64,000 nt of DNA, from contig NC_087381.1 in assembly GCF_963675165.1 (NCBI RefSeq), positions 5,643,378 to 5,707,377 on the forward strand. The letters run 5' to 3'. Source of the stretch: Halichondria panicea. Lineage: Eukaryota; Porifera; Demospongiae; Suberitida; Halichondriidae. The position numbers and the translations under genes were made by a program. Every line of letters starts with the position of its first letter. Within the stretch, counting starts at the first letter, position 1. Below are positions 22,241 to 35,077 of this stretch, one piece after another. A model generated the notes under the pieces. The model saw nothing but the letters and a program-made list of their open reading frames with translations, was not told the origin of the DNA and did no database searches.

Positions 22241-23094
22241 TTTGATCAACGCCACTGTACAGATGGATTTTGGCCAATTGACTGCTTGATTTCTGTCCGT
22301 CAATGGTTAGGGTGAAGTTCTTGTGAAAGAAACGGGTCTCAGGTTTCAACAGCAGGTTGAAGTCCCTGAAGAGAATCGTAACATTCAGTAGGTTAGTATG
22401 AAATGTATGCAAGTGCTGACAAAGACTAACGATACTTGTCTGCAGTATAATTATGGGATAGTCTAGCGCTGTCTGCAATAATAGTATTACTGTGAATGGA
22501 GCTATCAAGTGTTGGATGCATGTTACAGTACACACAATTTCCACTCACCTTCCAAAGGCAGTGAACTGTAGTTCTAGAGACCTCTCCCCCAGCATACTGC
22601 GTCTCACTCTGTGATGGTTCCATAGCAACGACTCGCTGTCGTAGGTGAGAGGCTCGTAGTGACGAATAAAATGGCTCAGGGCTATAATTATGTATGTGTG
22701 TGGTGTGTGTGTGGTGTGTGTGTGGTGTGTGTGTGGTGTGTAGTGTGTGGTGTGTGGTGTGTGGGGGCATTGCGATATTATAGTTGTAAGCTGTTCTGTG
22801 GAATGAGAAGTAAAATTGTGCATTAAAAATCAATCACCTCACCAATCTTATACATGTATCTGAATGTGTATGAGCCAGGGCACTGTGCAGTAGGTGATAT
22901 AAAGCAAACAACCCTCTCTTAAGTACGTATCTAGCTTACTATACTATGGCCAACTACAGGTGATAGTGTATATAATATCAGACTATCATTAAACCTCTCT
23001 GTCATAACACAGACACAGTACACTGTGAAGTCTCACCCTCTCCTTGGACGATCCCCAGGAGAAGAGCGACGCATAACAGGCTGTATAACTTCAT
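22241..23094 (-). pseudogene. Orphan 5' fragment of the receptor gene (exons 1-3)
   Basis: Three exons with the same lengths and phases as receptor copy 1 are intact: 23094-23037 (signal peptide [19 protein letters not shown]), 22681-22549 ([14 protein letters not shown] to FTAFG) and 22365-22241 (ADAM propeptide [12 protein letters not shown] to HLYSG). All donors and acceptors are present. The remaining receptor exons are absent; the CTDSPL2-like fragment follows instead, with an acceptor phase that does not fit. Reading through the exon 3 donor gives a stop after about 20 more residues, so a short secreted propeptide-only product is conceivable. A truncated duplicate is the simplest explanation. 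Confidence 0.8.
22686..22770. repeat. GT/GTGG simple repeat
   Basis: A run of tgtgtgtggtgtgtg-type repeats lies immediately upstream (minus strand) of orphan exon 2. Shorter versions occur at 13984-14030, 38061-38090 and 63489-63520. Confidence 0.85.
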
Positions 23095-23809
23095 ATCATG
23101 TAAACCAACATCAGTTTTCTGTGAATGTTCAGGATTTTGAGGTGGGGCCTTTACGGTGACACACCCCTAAAAGTGAAAAGTCGACCCTTTACCAGGTTGT
23201 TTCATTGTGGCGACATTATGCGCGCGCATGCATGCTCAGTATCGCCTTTTCTTCTCATAACTCAAACTCACATCGGTCAAGGCAGAGATAAAGTAAAGAA
23301 ATCTATTACTCTATCTCTGGTCAAGGTCAGGAACTCGTGAAGAATAAGTAAGTATATAGTAAATACCTTATGCCCTAGGCATCGATAAGCAATTCACAAT
23401 GGATATTTACAAATACACACTATTTATTTACAAAGACTAAGACAGTAGACTTACTATACTGTCTTTTGTTTACATACTGTATACACCAGTGTGGTTATCT
23501 GAACAATATACATTGCAGTCTTTATCAATGACTGTACAATAATTAAGACAATAAATACCCGTACATTATTATTACAATGACTGGACAATAATTTTCCAGC
23601 CCATTGAATGAATGCATAATTATGTAGACACTCCGAGCAAATCCTTAAATGGATTGCAGTAGAGTCAGTAGATATGTACTGATGTGTATACCTGATTTTA
23701 TATACAGGAACTCCCCAAGGCAAATCACCCCACTATAACAATCAAACTGTTAAACCATAAAACCAGAAACATTTCAAGAAAGTGTTATCTGCCCTCACTA
23801 ACTCAATAT
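23095..23809. promoter_or_regulatory. Divergent region: orphan receptor exon 1 / TRIM-C
   Basis: This has the same head-to-head arrangement as 15255-16182 but is shorter. It includes a GCATGCTCAGT motif near 23230 and, from 23465, the sequence identical to the start of the window. The last bases before the TRIM-C ATG match the leader of the other copies. Confidence 0.45.
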
Positions 23810-26026
23810 ATGGCCTCTAATACCAACTCCTCTGCAACCTGTGGCATATGCTCAGAGCTGTACCAAGATCCACGCATGCTCAATTGCCTACACTCATTCT
23901 GCAAAAAATGCTTGGAAAAGAGACTCGACGAAGGACCTTCCAAATCGAGCCTAGCCTGCCCCACGTGCAATGAATCCTCCTCTCTGTCTAGTCGTGGTAT
24001 AGAGTCACTATCAAAAGATCATAGGAAGACTTACGAAGCAGAGGTTGCTGAATTTGAAGGCTTGATCAAAGGTGACAAATCTGTTTTTTGCGATCACTGT
24101 GTGAAGGGGCAAGCTGCCTTCTTTTGTTGTAGCTGCTGCGAGTTTCTCTGTGAGAAATGTGCTGACCATCATCGCTCATGGAGGAAGACTAAAAACCACG
24201 AGTTAGTTAGCTGTACTAAAGAAGGTGGAAAGGAAAATATATTCAAGAGCGTAGCTCACAAGCCTCTTACCTGCTCAGTACACTCGAAAGAATCTCTCGA
24301 CTATTACTGCAACACATGCAACGACCTGCTCTGCATTCGCTGTGTGGTTGGAAAGCACAAAGAACATGCTTACGAAGAAATGGATTCTGTTCGAGAGAAG
24401 GAGAAATCCGAGCTTAGTTCTTACCTTGGGAAAACCGAGGCTGCAAAGGACAAGTTGAAGAATTCCATTTCACAAGTGGAAAAGGTCATGCAAGGTGTTC
24501 AAGCTAAACACAAGGAAGTCGATCATAAAATCAATGACATTTTCAACCACCTTCAGCGTAAACTAAAAGCTCGAAAAGATGCACTCTTGGCCAAAAGCGC
24601 TGATGTGGCACTCGGCAAAGAGACAGCGCTTACTCTCCAGGGTGAAGAGCTCAAGAAAATGGAAGATTCTCTTTCCGAAATTTGTTCAAAGTTAGAGTCA
24701 GTCACGCAAGAGTACACAGCCGTAGAAATGCTAGCTGCCAAGCAACCGATAACAATTCGAGCTCAACAACTTCTTGATACATTTGATAAATGCTCTCTTG
24801 ATCCTTGCAAGCTAGATATAATGCCAGTATCTCTCCTTAGCACTCAACTTGAAAATGAAATTGATACTTTTGGAGCTGTGTGTGGTGGTTGCATGCCAGG
24901 ACAAAGTACAATTGATCTAGTGAAGCCAACTGCTGCTGTAGGGAAGGAGAGGAAGTTGCTTCTCACTGCAAAAAATGGAAATGGAAAACCTTTTCCTCAT
25001 GGCGGTGAATCGGTGAAAGTTTCTCTAGCACTGATGGGTTCGAATGAAGCAGGGATCTCCGGTGTTGTAGTCGACAAGAAGGATGGTACTTATGGTATTA
25101 GCTTCACACCAAACGCAGCTGGTGAACACAAGCTATCCATCACCATTAGCAACGAGCAAATTGAGGAGAGTCCATTTGCACTTTACGTTCGACAGCCGAG
25201 AAATTACGCTTCATTGTCTGCTAGTTCTCGTACATTTTCAGTTTCTAGTAACCCTGGTGATGTTGCCGTCGATGATGACAACAATGTGTACATTGCTGTA
25301 ACTGGATATCACTGCATCTCAGTGTTTGATCAAAATGGTTTCAACGTTCGAACCATAGGAACAGCCGGAGGTAACAGATCTGCAGACGGTCAGTTCTACA
25401 CCCCATTTGGAATTGCCTTGAAAGGAAACATCATGTATGTAGCTGACGCATCTAACCATCGAATACAAAAACTTACTTTGGACGGCAAGTTCATTTCCAA
25501 GTTTGGTTCAAGTGGTTCTGGGAATGGACAGTTGAGCAACCCTCGAGGAATCGCTATTGGCAAGAATGGAAGAGTGTTTGTATCAGAATGGAGTAATCGG
25601 CGAGTTTCCGTGTTCCAATCTGATGGTGAATTCTCTCACCACATTCAAGGCAACGCTGCTAATAATAGCAATCTCGTTAACCCATGGGGATTAGCATTTG
25701 ACAATGGCGGGAATCTACATGTTGCTGATTATAGCTCCCACTTGATCAAAGTGTTCACTCCAGAAGGCAATTTTGTTTCCCAGTACGGCAGTGGAATTAT
25801 CCAATCTCCAGCAGGGATCGCTATTGACGATGAAGGTTTTACTTTTATCGGTCAGCACTACAACACAAACGCTAAATATAACTACAGTCGATTGATTATT
25901 CTTAATGCCCAGCACCAGCAAGTTCATGTTATACCTAACTTTAAGCACGTCTCCGGACTTTGTACTGACAAAGATGGTGATGTTTTTGTGTGCGATTACA
26001 ACAACAGACGTGTTATGAAGTACTAA
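23810..26026 (+). CDS. TRIM-NHL E3 ubiquitin ligase-like protein, copy C (738 aa, intact)
   Basis: This is a single-exon gene. RING C3HC4 occupies residues 11-53, B-box 1 about 90-122 (CDHC to CADHH), B-box 2 about 153-192 (CSVH to KHKEH), coiled coil about 195-330, filamin-type repeat about 362-462 (ending in ESPFALYVR), and about six NHL repeats from 470 to the end (for example PFGIALKGNIMYVAD and NPRGIAIGKNGRVFVSE). RING-B-box proteins of this order usually act as cytoplasmic ubiquitin ligases, with the NHL propeller binding RNA or protein; this is family knowledge, not shown here. The ATG chosen is the first in frame and is shared by all copies. Its 3' neighbour, receptor copy 2, is convergent. 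Confidence 0.93.
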   Translation: MASNTNSSATCGICSELYQDPRMLNCLHSFCKKCLEKRLDEGPSKSSLACPTCNESSSLSSRGIESLSKDHRKTYEAEVAEFEGLIKGDKSVFCDHCVKGQAAFFCCSCCEFLCEKCADHHRSWRKTKNHELVSCTKEGGKENIFKSVAHKPLTCSVHSKESLDYYCNTCNDLLCIRCVVGKHKEHAYEEMDSVREKEKSELSSYLGKTEAAKDKLKNSISQVEKVMQGVQAKHKEVDHKINDIFNHLQRKLKARKDALLAKSADVALGKETALTLQGEELKKMEDSLSEICSKLESVTQEYTAVEMLAAKQPITIRAQQLLDTFDKCSLDPCKLDIMPVSLLSTQLENEIDTFGAVCGGCMPGQSTIDLVKPTAAVGKERKLLLTAKNGNGKPFPHGGESVKVSLALMGSNEAGISGVVVDKKDGTYGISFTPNAAGEHKLSITISNEQIEESPFALYVRQPRNYASLSASSRTFSVSSNPGDVAVDDDNNVYIAVTGYHCISVFDQNGFNVRTIGTAGGNRSADGQFYTPFGIALKGNIMYVADASNHRIQKLTLDGKFISKFGSSGSGNGQLSNPRGIAIGKNGRVFVSEWSNRRVSVFQSDGEFSHHIQGNAANNSNLVNPWGLAFDNGGNLHVADYSSHLIKVFTPEGNFVSQYGSGIIQSPAGIAIDDEGFTFIGQHYNTNAKYNYSRLIILNAQHQQVHVIPNFKHVSGLCTDKDGDVFVCDYNNRRVMKY

Positions 26027-27484
26027 CAATATTTACTATTATAATTTATTCTAGAATACTGTTATTATTGTGCGTATATATAATTATACGTATGTATAAT
26101 TATAAAATTTCATGGTGCACATTGTTCAATTATCCCCATAATTAAATTAAATGGACAGTGCATAATTATTGTCTGCAAAATTAGTTTCAGTATAGTTTTC
26201 CTACATTCTGAGGATTGAGCTTCAATGGATTTACAACCGAGAGCAACACAATGAATCCATAATTATACTGACAGCAGTTAAGGTTAAGGTCATTACGATA
26301 AAACGTTATCGCATCTGTTTTACCGCTGTGGAGATGCAGCTTAATGCACAGAGTGAATGTTCTATAATTATATGAGCATCTTCTTGTTCAGTTATAGATT
26401 CAACAAACAAGAAGTATTTCACTTGTAGTGGCAAATGTTCATAAGGCATAGGGCAGAGCAGTTAACGCGAAAATTAAAAACTGCATGAGCGTTATTATAT
26501 AATGGGTATACAACAACAATTTAGGAGAGTATTAGATTAGTTGTGTTGGTATAGGAATGAATTGGTGCATGGGTTTTATATATTTACGTAGACAGCTGCC
26601 CTTCACGACAAGAATTAACACTATAATTATAGTAATAATGTCTGCATAATTATAAGCACTATAAAACGATCTGAACAAAACAAGTGACTTTATAATCTAG
26701 TTTTCTATACTGTAGCTCTATGCATTCAGACAGTATAATAGCTATAATTATATGCACCATATAAAAACTTGCCACTCATAACAACAGCCTATATATACGT
26801 GCTTCTATATAATATATAGTCATACCGCTATTTAGACTAAGTATATTATAGTGGCACTAGACAATAAAACAGTTAGTATATCTATGCTACAACCTGGGCA
26901 TCACAAGGCTTTCCTGTGAGTGTGAAAGTTCTTTTACCTAATTATGGGTTATACTTTTTTGCCACTTTTCCTCATTTTCAAGCAATCCACGACTTTGGTG
27001 AGCCCGTTTCCAATGCAGTCTCGTCGACTTTAATGGATTCATTTTGCATGGTACTACGATCGTGTTTGCTGAATTTAGAGTCTCTTGGCTTGAGATGAAC
27101 AATAGTCGTTGGATTCTTGCTCTGCATATAATAATAATTATAGATATTGTCACGACTCTGAGACCATACTATATAAACAGACAGTCTAACTTGAATTACA
27201 ATGGAAGGGGCACATACTAGTGTAAACCCTCGGCGTTAATTTGGGGTTTAGTGTAGTCTACAGCCTTCCGTCAAAGCCACGTGTACATCTAGGCCAATGT
27301 GCAGGTTCAAGCTTCTTATATCTTCTTAGCTTTTGCTCCCTTTTATTCGACAATGAAGCTTTAAAATCAAAACTACTACCTTAATTGTTGTTTTGAGGTA
27401 ATTATATATAGGTACATGTCGTAGTACATTGTAAGGGCCTTCACACATGCATGCATGCACTGTCTATAATTATAATTGAAGATA
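26027..27484. other. Intergenic region between convergent TRIM-C and receptor copy 2
   Basis: This is a near-copy of 2562-3988 with small indels, including about 20 extra bases near 26545. Reading frames seen in one copy are not kept in the others, so I see no gene. Confidence 0.6.
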
Positions 27485-30400
27485 CTATAATCCGCATACC
27501 AGATTGTTTTTTCCTGAGGTAGAAGTAGATGCACCACTGTCAGTCTTGCTTCGGCACCGCTTTAGAAAATTTGTAACCTAAAAATTTAGAAGATACATAA
27601 AATTAATGCTAAAATAACGATATGCAACACACCTTTTCACTCCGGAGCACATGGAAGAAAAATACGAACAGGCCTTGCAGTGAGTTAAAGATAGTGAATA
27701 ACCATGCAAACACAATAGTGTTGCTGTTGACTGAGAGTAGACCAAACACCCAAGTCAACCCGAGTAGTGGAAGAAGAATTATAGTGGCCTTGAAGAGTTG
27801 TCTGCATAATTACGCACACATGCATTGGGATCAACACACGATGCATTTACTGAATAGTATAGTGAGCACTCACGAGAATAACTGTAAAGATTCCTTTTTT
27901 CCTCTTTGTTGCATGGTTAATTTTTTTTGTTTATAGACACTGCACAAAGCAGCCAAGAGGAAGAATATGTTCACCTGTACACAGGTAATCGTCATAAAGA
28001 AAATGTTAGTCAACTTAGAAAAGGTAACTGATGGACCGGACCCTATAACAACTGCAAAATGTCCTAATTCAATCCAAATGGTTGCAAGCTAGAGAGATCT
28101 CACCAGAACAACTAGTAGCATCGGTGCAACAAATGCCCATACGGCTCCTTTATCACCAGCACCAACAGCAATCCAACAACTGCATTGTACATAAGGGACA
28201 ATAAAATAATGTTGTCAGTTGTATTTAATATAATTATACACATTCTAATAAGAATTTGGAGAGGTGAATCGAAAACTTACTACTCTTCTGTGCCATACTG
28301 GTCATGAATAAGTCCAGCAGATATAGCCACCGGTATCACTGGAACACCTGCAAAAACAAATCCAATGCATTCGACATAATACTCACTGAACATGCAGTAA
28401 AATGGGCAGTGGAATGCATGGGTCTAAGGGGCACTCTGCTTAATTCCCTTGATCTCAGAGGTCAAAAGGCAACAAGCACTTTAATGTCATAGTGGTCAAG
28501 GGGCCCATAATTATACCTAGTGTGTACATCGCATAATTATACAAAATAGAATTTACCCCATCCAATAATAAAGAATATCCACCATTTCTTGGATATTTGG
28601 CTGAAGACAACCACCAACATGAGATAGAGCATGATTCCCTCACAGAGCATCCAAAAGAACACAGCAGTGAACAAGTAGTGAAGGAGAGCAGCCACAAACG
28701 CACATGCTATCTGAAAGTGATGGCAAATTAATGGAGATCATACTATAATTATGTGGCGCACCTATGAATGTAATTATAACTGTAAGTAAAATAATTATTA
28801 CGATGGATCATAGTTAATATTGTAAAAACAAAAGTATATGCATACGCGTTGAGTAAAATGCAAAGTCGCGGATCATACTTCAAATAATTATTTGTTTTTC
28901 GAGCGACAAAATATTGATTTTATCAAGTAAGCAGTAAATAATTTATGACACTGTAATGTCATAACGCGAAATTTTGAGACGCTTAAATTTCGTGGAATGG
29001 CCTCTAAAAGCATTTCGTTCAATAAATTTCGTGGATTGACTGCTTACCAGAAGCCACACCTTTAATCTTTGCACTTTATCGCAGATAATCGTGGAATTAA
29101 TTTCATGTAGGATTGCTAATCCATGAAAACAGCGAAAATTAAGCCCCTCGAAAATTGTGTGCTTATATAATTATATACGGTACGTATTTGCGATGTTCTT
29201 TTGTGATACCATAATGACATACAAATAATTATAATGGTTACTTATTCGAGAACAAAACTTCAACTTTGGCATGCCATTGTCTGTGAAAGGTGAAAGGCAT
29301 AAACCGCACCAGCTATACGATACTATAAACACTATAAGTACACGACTCAAGTGACACCTTGTTGGCCACAGCAGTCTGTATTCCTGACAAGAACGCCACG
29401 TAACCAAGGAGCAAAGAAATAGACAGGTTGAGATGGATGAAGTTATGAACTCTGGTCAGCAGTTCTTTTCTAAACAGCAACAGCATAAAAAGTTGTACGT
29501 GTATACAAAGCTATTTATAGTTTTTCAATGATTACCTCAATGCCAGGAAATAGATGATAGTTAACAGAAGAAAAAAGATGGAGATGGAACAACCGACATA
29601 AGTCAACAACGATAGAGCAAACCTGATCTCTGGAGTTGTGTCCTACAAAAGGACCAAACGTATTATAATTATTCATCCAAGTAACGTACTGCACGAGGCT
29701 CACATTCAGTGCTCCAGTGACATCCATTAGAACAGCAAATGCTGTGAAATGACTGCTCTCACAGACAATATTATATACTCTCATTTGCTTGTCTTCATCC
29801 ACACTGACTGTAGTCACACCTTCCATGGACCACCTGCTGTTGGCCGCATCACTAACAATAAAGTAATTGTGACATTTTGATTGAACAACAATTAGGCAAA
29901 ATTAATGATAGCTCACCTAGAAACACTCCAAAATACACATGTGGCATTTTCTGCAACTTCACTTTCAGAAAACTGCACGTATATATGGATTAGTGACGCT
30001 CGTAAGTTCAACTGTTATAATTATTTATTGCCTTTTGGGTAGTGAAATTGAAGGTTGCCTTTGTCTGAAAGTTATTTAACTTCACATCGGAGAAGACTTG
30101 ACTAGAAATAACCTGTGAGACCGGTCTGGTCGTGTTCCTGTGTATAAGCATATACAATGAGATTGAGCAGAACATGACTAAGAGTACTGTACATTTCAAG
30201 ATTGGTTTTTGGAAGAAAACCCTCCAAGTTGGAGAATAGAATGTTGACTGCTGAAACATTCCCTTCTGAAAATTGAAACCGATAAGGATAATTTTGTTTA
30301 CCATGCACTGATGTGTATATTATATGAAATACCTCGGGCGCCTCTCTCCGCAAAGAGAGCAGCTGGTATCACAGTTTGAGCTGAGCCTGTTTCTTCACTG

Positions 30401-33400
30401 ACTTTAATAACTTCAGGAAATGTAATGTCTTCCAAATTAGTGGGGTCAACTTTCATTGCAGATAGCACTGCATGGACGGTAAAATACAATAATTTGAGCA
30501 CTAAACTTACTTTTAAAGTACATGTAGATCACATGCAAGTCAAAATCAGTTTCTACAAAATTGTCTGTTCCGAGCACATCACCCCATATCCGGGGCAAGG
30601 CTGGATAACGGCATTTTTACAACCGACTTTTGTCTTTTTAAACCTTCATAATTATGAACACGATGTCATGAGCTCCAAAGGCACTACTGTGGCATCCAGC
30701 AAACAATTCAGGTGCATGAGCAGACTCGAATAAAAACATCACAGACAAGTACGCAAACAAACTACTATAACTTGGGTACCGCGGCGCGCCATGCATAGAA
30801 CAAAATAATAATTATTAGCTATAATACGTCTGTTGAAGTACGCATACCGATATTCTGTCTCACAAGTGTAATTTCAGTCATGTCGCCTGTATCCACAGCT
30901 TCACTCCTTAGTGCCAATGACACATACTGACCATATAACTCTGCATTCAACAACAATTGCTGACTCTCAGCAGAAGAACCATGAAGATATTTGATTGTCT
31001 ATATACAACGTAATTCAATACCTTTGCCATTATTATACCTCTTGCAATCTTTCCATCCTTCTGTATTCCTCTCATCAAGAACATTGCTAAGAATGTTCAG
31101 AACTCCCTATATACAAATAAAAGCAATAAAGCAAAAGGGAAATATTTTACTGATAATTATAGTCTTACTTCACTAAAATTGAGAGAGGACATGGGACCAG
31201 CAGACTCTATGTTCTGAATTAGGTAATTCACACTTGACTTGACAATCAAATTAGTAGTGCTGAGATCTTGAGGGAATATGGTGGAGTCTCCTGTTGCATT
31301 GACATTAGTAGCCTCCGCAAGAGAAACAAGAAGGTTATCAACTTCATTCTGAGAGGCATTTCTAAGAAATATTTCATTTGCCTGAATGGGGAAAACTATA
31401 GCTGGTGAAAGATTGTCATGAACGGTAATAATATTAATATTAATATCAGTATGTCCTATAGATGACAGTGCATGTATTTGTGTGAAGAAATACGTATTAA
31501 AGCAAAAGTCTTACCGTGTTATTAAGTAAACTGATTTCTTCCCTAGCACAGTTATCAATATTCATTGCTTCCCACATTCCTTTAAGTGTACAGAAACGAG
31601 TCGCAGTACCTGTATGATGATAATACATGCACATCACATGCATAAAATGACATAATTATATACCTGAAGTTGTTCCCGTTCCATTTTGTGGGCATTGCCG
31701 GGAATAGGAAAAGCCAGCCACAGTGACAGGGAAGAAAAGCCACCAGACAGAATCCTGTTCAGCTTCACAAACCATCACACCTATAATAATGCAAAAAAAT
31801 TTTGATTAACAAATGAATATAACCACTCGCTTCGCTCAGCCCAAAGAGCTTACAAAAACCACAACTATAATTCTGAATGCAACATTACCTGGACATGAAG
31901 AACCAACAGTACCCAGGTCAATAGTAGTGTCATTTCTTGCAGCTACAAATATTGTCACAGGAGCTATTGTTGAAAGTTGCAGATTGCCATTGTCTGTTGC
32001 TATGACCATGAACGAGTGTGAGGATGCATTCTCAAAGTCCAGCCTCTCCTGTGTAAATATTGCACCCGAACTGTCAACTCTAAACACATCAGTTTCAGCC
32101 AGAGCGTAAGCAATCAACGAGTCATTGTCTCTGTCTATAGCACCGACACATAGCACAGTAATGTTGAGTGGAGTATTCTCGGGTATAGTTGTGGAATAAG
32201 CAGCCATGGAAAACATTGGAGCATTGTCATTTTCATTAAGCACGTTCACCGTAATGCTTGCAAAAGCTGGAGGGGTGACATTATCGGTAGCTCTAACTGT
32301 CAGTGTGTAAGTCTGAGTGTCCTCAAAGTCTAAATATGATGTGACTAATAGTTGACCAGTGTCAGGCTCAAGTGAAAACTTATTTTGCTCATTTCCACTA
32401 GTAATGTCATATGTGAGGTTTTCGGTATCCACATCAGTGGCCATCACGATAATCAACAAATGTCCAAATAAAACGGATTCAGATATCTCAACATAATATT
32501 CAGAGACTTGAAAGGAAGGACTGATGCAATCAAAGTTCATACTCGTAGTCAGTAGACAAGAAGTGCCATTACAACACGGGTTGTCGGTACAGATACCGTC
32601 ACTATTCACTAGGGGACCACAATCACATTGTTCCCCCTCCGCCTCATCCAGGAGATTGTTACCACACAAACTGTCTGCTAATAAGCAACCGTCACCTGTG
32701 TACATGCATGGGACTAAATTACGGACCCTATATAAAAGACCGCTAGAAAAATACCCTCCAAATAAGCAAATCTAATGCTTCCATGGCCACTGCCCTCCCC
32801 ACTCACTTAAGCTCTGCCCACGATCACGAATAGCTCCCAACATCTCGGCTCGGCTGCGTGGAGAGAACTGATCGTTGTTGGGCTGACTACCATCTAAGGG
32901 GAATGCGTCCATTAGGTACACACCGCCAGCCTCAGGGGGGTCCACAGGGGGGTCATGCTGTGTGAGGGTGGAGGTAAATATTGGGTGGGGGTCATGCTGT
33001 GCGTGCAAGTATGTATGTGCATTGGATGAGGATGGGTCCATCTCTAGAATTTTGACGGCTCATGCAGCAAAAATTACACGGTACAAAGCACATGCCTGAT
33101 GGTAGTACACGCACACGCACATGTACAGTACAGATATATGTTATACACTGTACATAATTATAGTAACGCACTGTTGAGCCGAAGTTGTGTCCTGCCTCGT
33201 GTGCGAAGGTGAACGCGGCTATGGCAGAAGGGATGCGAGTGTTGTAGTTTAAAATGCTCACAATCCCCGTATTGAGGGTCCGGTTCACACCTCCAGAGAA
33301 AGTCTGGTTCGCATCTCCAGGGAAGGTCTGAATGTTCTCACAGATGCCACCTGAAGAATAAAAAAAATTATGTATGCACGTGTGGGGGTGGAGGAGAGAG

Positions 33401-34512
33401 TGTGTGTGTGTGTGTGTGTGAGTGTTTGAGGGTATACGTACAATGTGTCATGCAAGTATTCATAATTGAGGTGGGTGGAATTGTGTCCACTGTTCACTCA
33501 AACAGAATGATCCCCTAACAACGTATCGGGCATTTCTAGAACTTGAAGCAGGGGAGTGCTGATGTATATGGTTGGCATCTGTAGAACAGAAGTTCTAGAA
33601 TGCTACTACGATTCATAAACTAGCGAAATACAAATTAGAGATAAAATTAATGCTCAAGAATGATAGTGGGATAAAAGTTAGGGTCCTTCGTGCGCATTTA
33701 CTGTAGGAAATGGAGGTCGCAAAGGAGTGTTTATATACATGCAGTGATACAAACGTGGGATCTATTTACGCAGGATGAACTAATGGCAGCATTTAGCTAG
33801 ACTCTATAGAGACAAGACGATTACATGTACATGACAGGATAGACTTTCCAAACCAATTACCTGTTATAAGAATTAAAGAAAAATTGTCTACAATAGCCGT
33901 TCATTAGTATTTCGTTAGTATTCGTTAGTATTTCGAACACCAGTGTACCACACACCCACCCACACACACCCACACTCCCCACACACACACATACACCCAC
34001 ACATACCTGCTGCATTGACTCCAGATTGTGGTGCCACGTATGCTAATCCTACAACACCATTATCAAAATCACGACTAGTGAACCGATAACTCAGACAGTA
34101 CTGCGACCAATCAGCTGTCGAGTGCTCGTTGAGAAATTCCAGTACACTAATAAACTGGTTATCGTAGAAAGTGCCACTAGCAGGAGGAGTGTTCTCGACC
34201 TCCATACCAAGAATACCAAAATGAATGCCGTCAGCCAACCCGTCATCGTCAAAGTCGGTACGCTCAAATATTCTGCTTCCCTGCAAGTGGAGGAGGGGTT
34301 ACAGTTAAGTATGGTAATTTATTACATTATAATGAAAGCACCACGTCACGGATGCTGACGCCTCCCTCGGTGGATGTGTCAAAGCTACATCTATACTATA
34401 GCTATTGCTAATACACATGCACATGTGTGATATTGATGAACAATTTTCTGAATGACCCTGTGGGAAAAGATTGATTGGGACCACTTTGTTAATGAAAGCA
34501 CCGCGGGTGCTG

Positions 34513-35077
34513 ATGCCTCGGTGGAGGTGCCAAAGCTACATAACATAAAACTACTAATAGCTAGCTTTTATACACACATTGATTATAATTATCATGATGA
34601 ATTTTGCTGCATGCAATCAACCGAATAGTGGGTAATGATCGACCATGATTGTTGTTAAAAACGATCGATGCCAAAAGTTCAAGTCTAAAATTAATGGCTG
34701 CAAAGTCAGCAGAGCCTTGCAGCTCTCTGCTCACTCTTGCAGCTACCAATAGCTAGCGTTCTAGTGCAGAGCTAACTACTAAGTAGAGTAGTAACACTCC
34801 GTGAACAAGTTTTGCTACGGACTCTTCTGAAAAGGCTGCAATAGCATTCCAAGTAAGCAAAACTAGGCATAACTCGAGAACGAAGCATTATTTTGCAAAT
34901 CCACGAATTAAAATCCAAGTAAACATGACTAGAAGCCTATAGAAACTCTTACTTGCACTTGATTCATCCTTGAGCAGCTGTATCGGTCCACACACACAGA
35001 CACACAGATACACAGACACACACACAGACACACAAACACACTACCGTATACCTCGCTTGCGCATGCGCACCGAGGCA
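34513..35077. mobile_element. Inverted-repeat element in intron 5 of receptor copy 2
   Basis: The segment starts ATGCCTCGGTG and ends CACCGAGGCAT. The sequence is absent from copy 1 at the corresponding place (about 11200) and present in copy 3 at 59726-60260. It includes an acacacagacacac simple repeat. Exact ends and target duplication are uncertain. Confidence 0.55.

Larger units (their letters stand above)
1..23464. repeat. Tandem segmental duplication, module 1
   Basis: The first bases of the window reappear almost unchanged at 23465, and the match continues through TRIM copy A/C, their 3' flanks and the whole receptor gene. Module 1 contains TRIM-A, receptor copy 1, TRIM-B, a CTDSPL2-like pseudogene and an orphan 5' receptor fragment. 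Copies differ mostly by small indels and by whole transposon insertions. Because sponge genomes can be very heterozygous, tandem placement of two haplotypes by an assembler is an alternative for the A/C near-identity. Different private insertions and different gene order details in the modules favour a true array. Confidence 0.85.
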
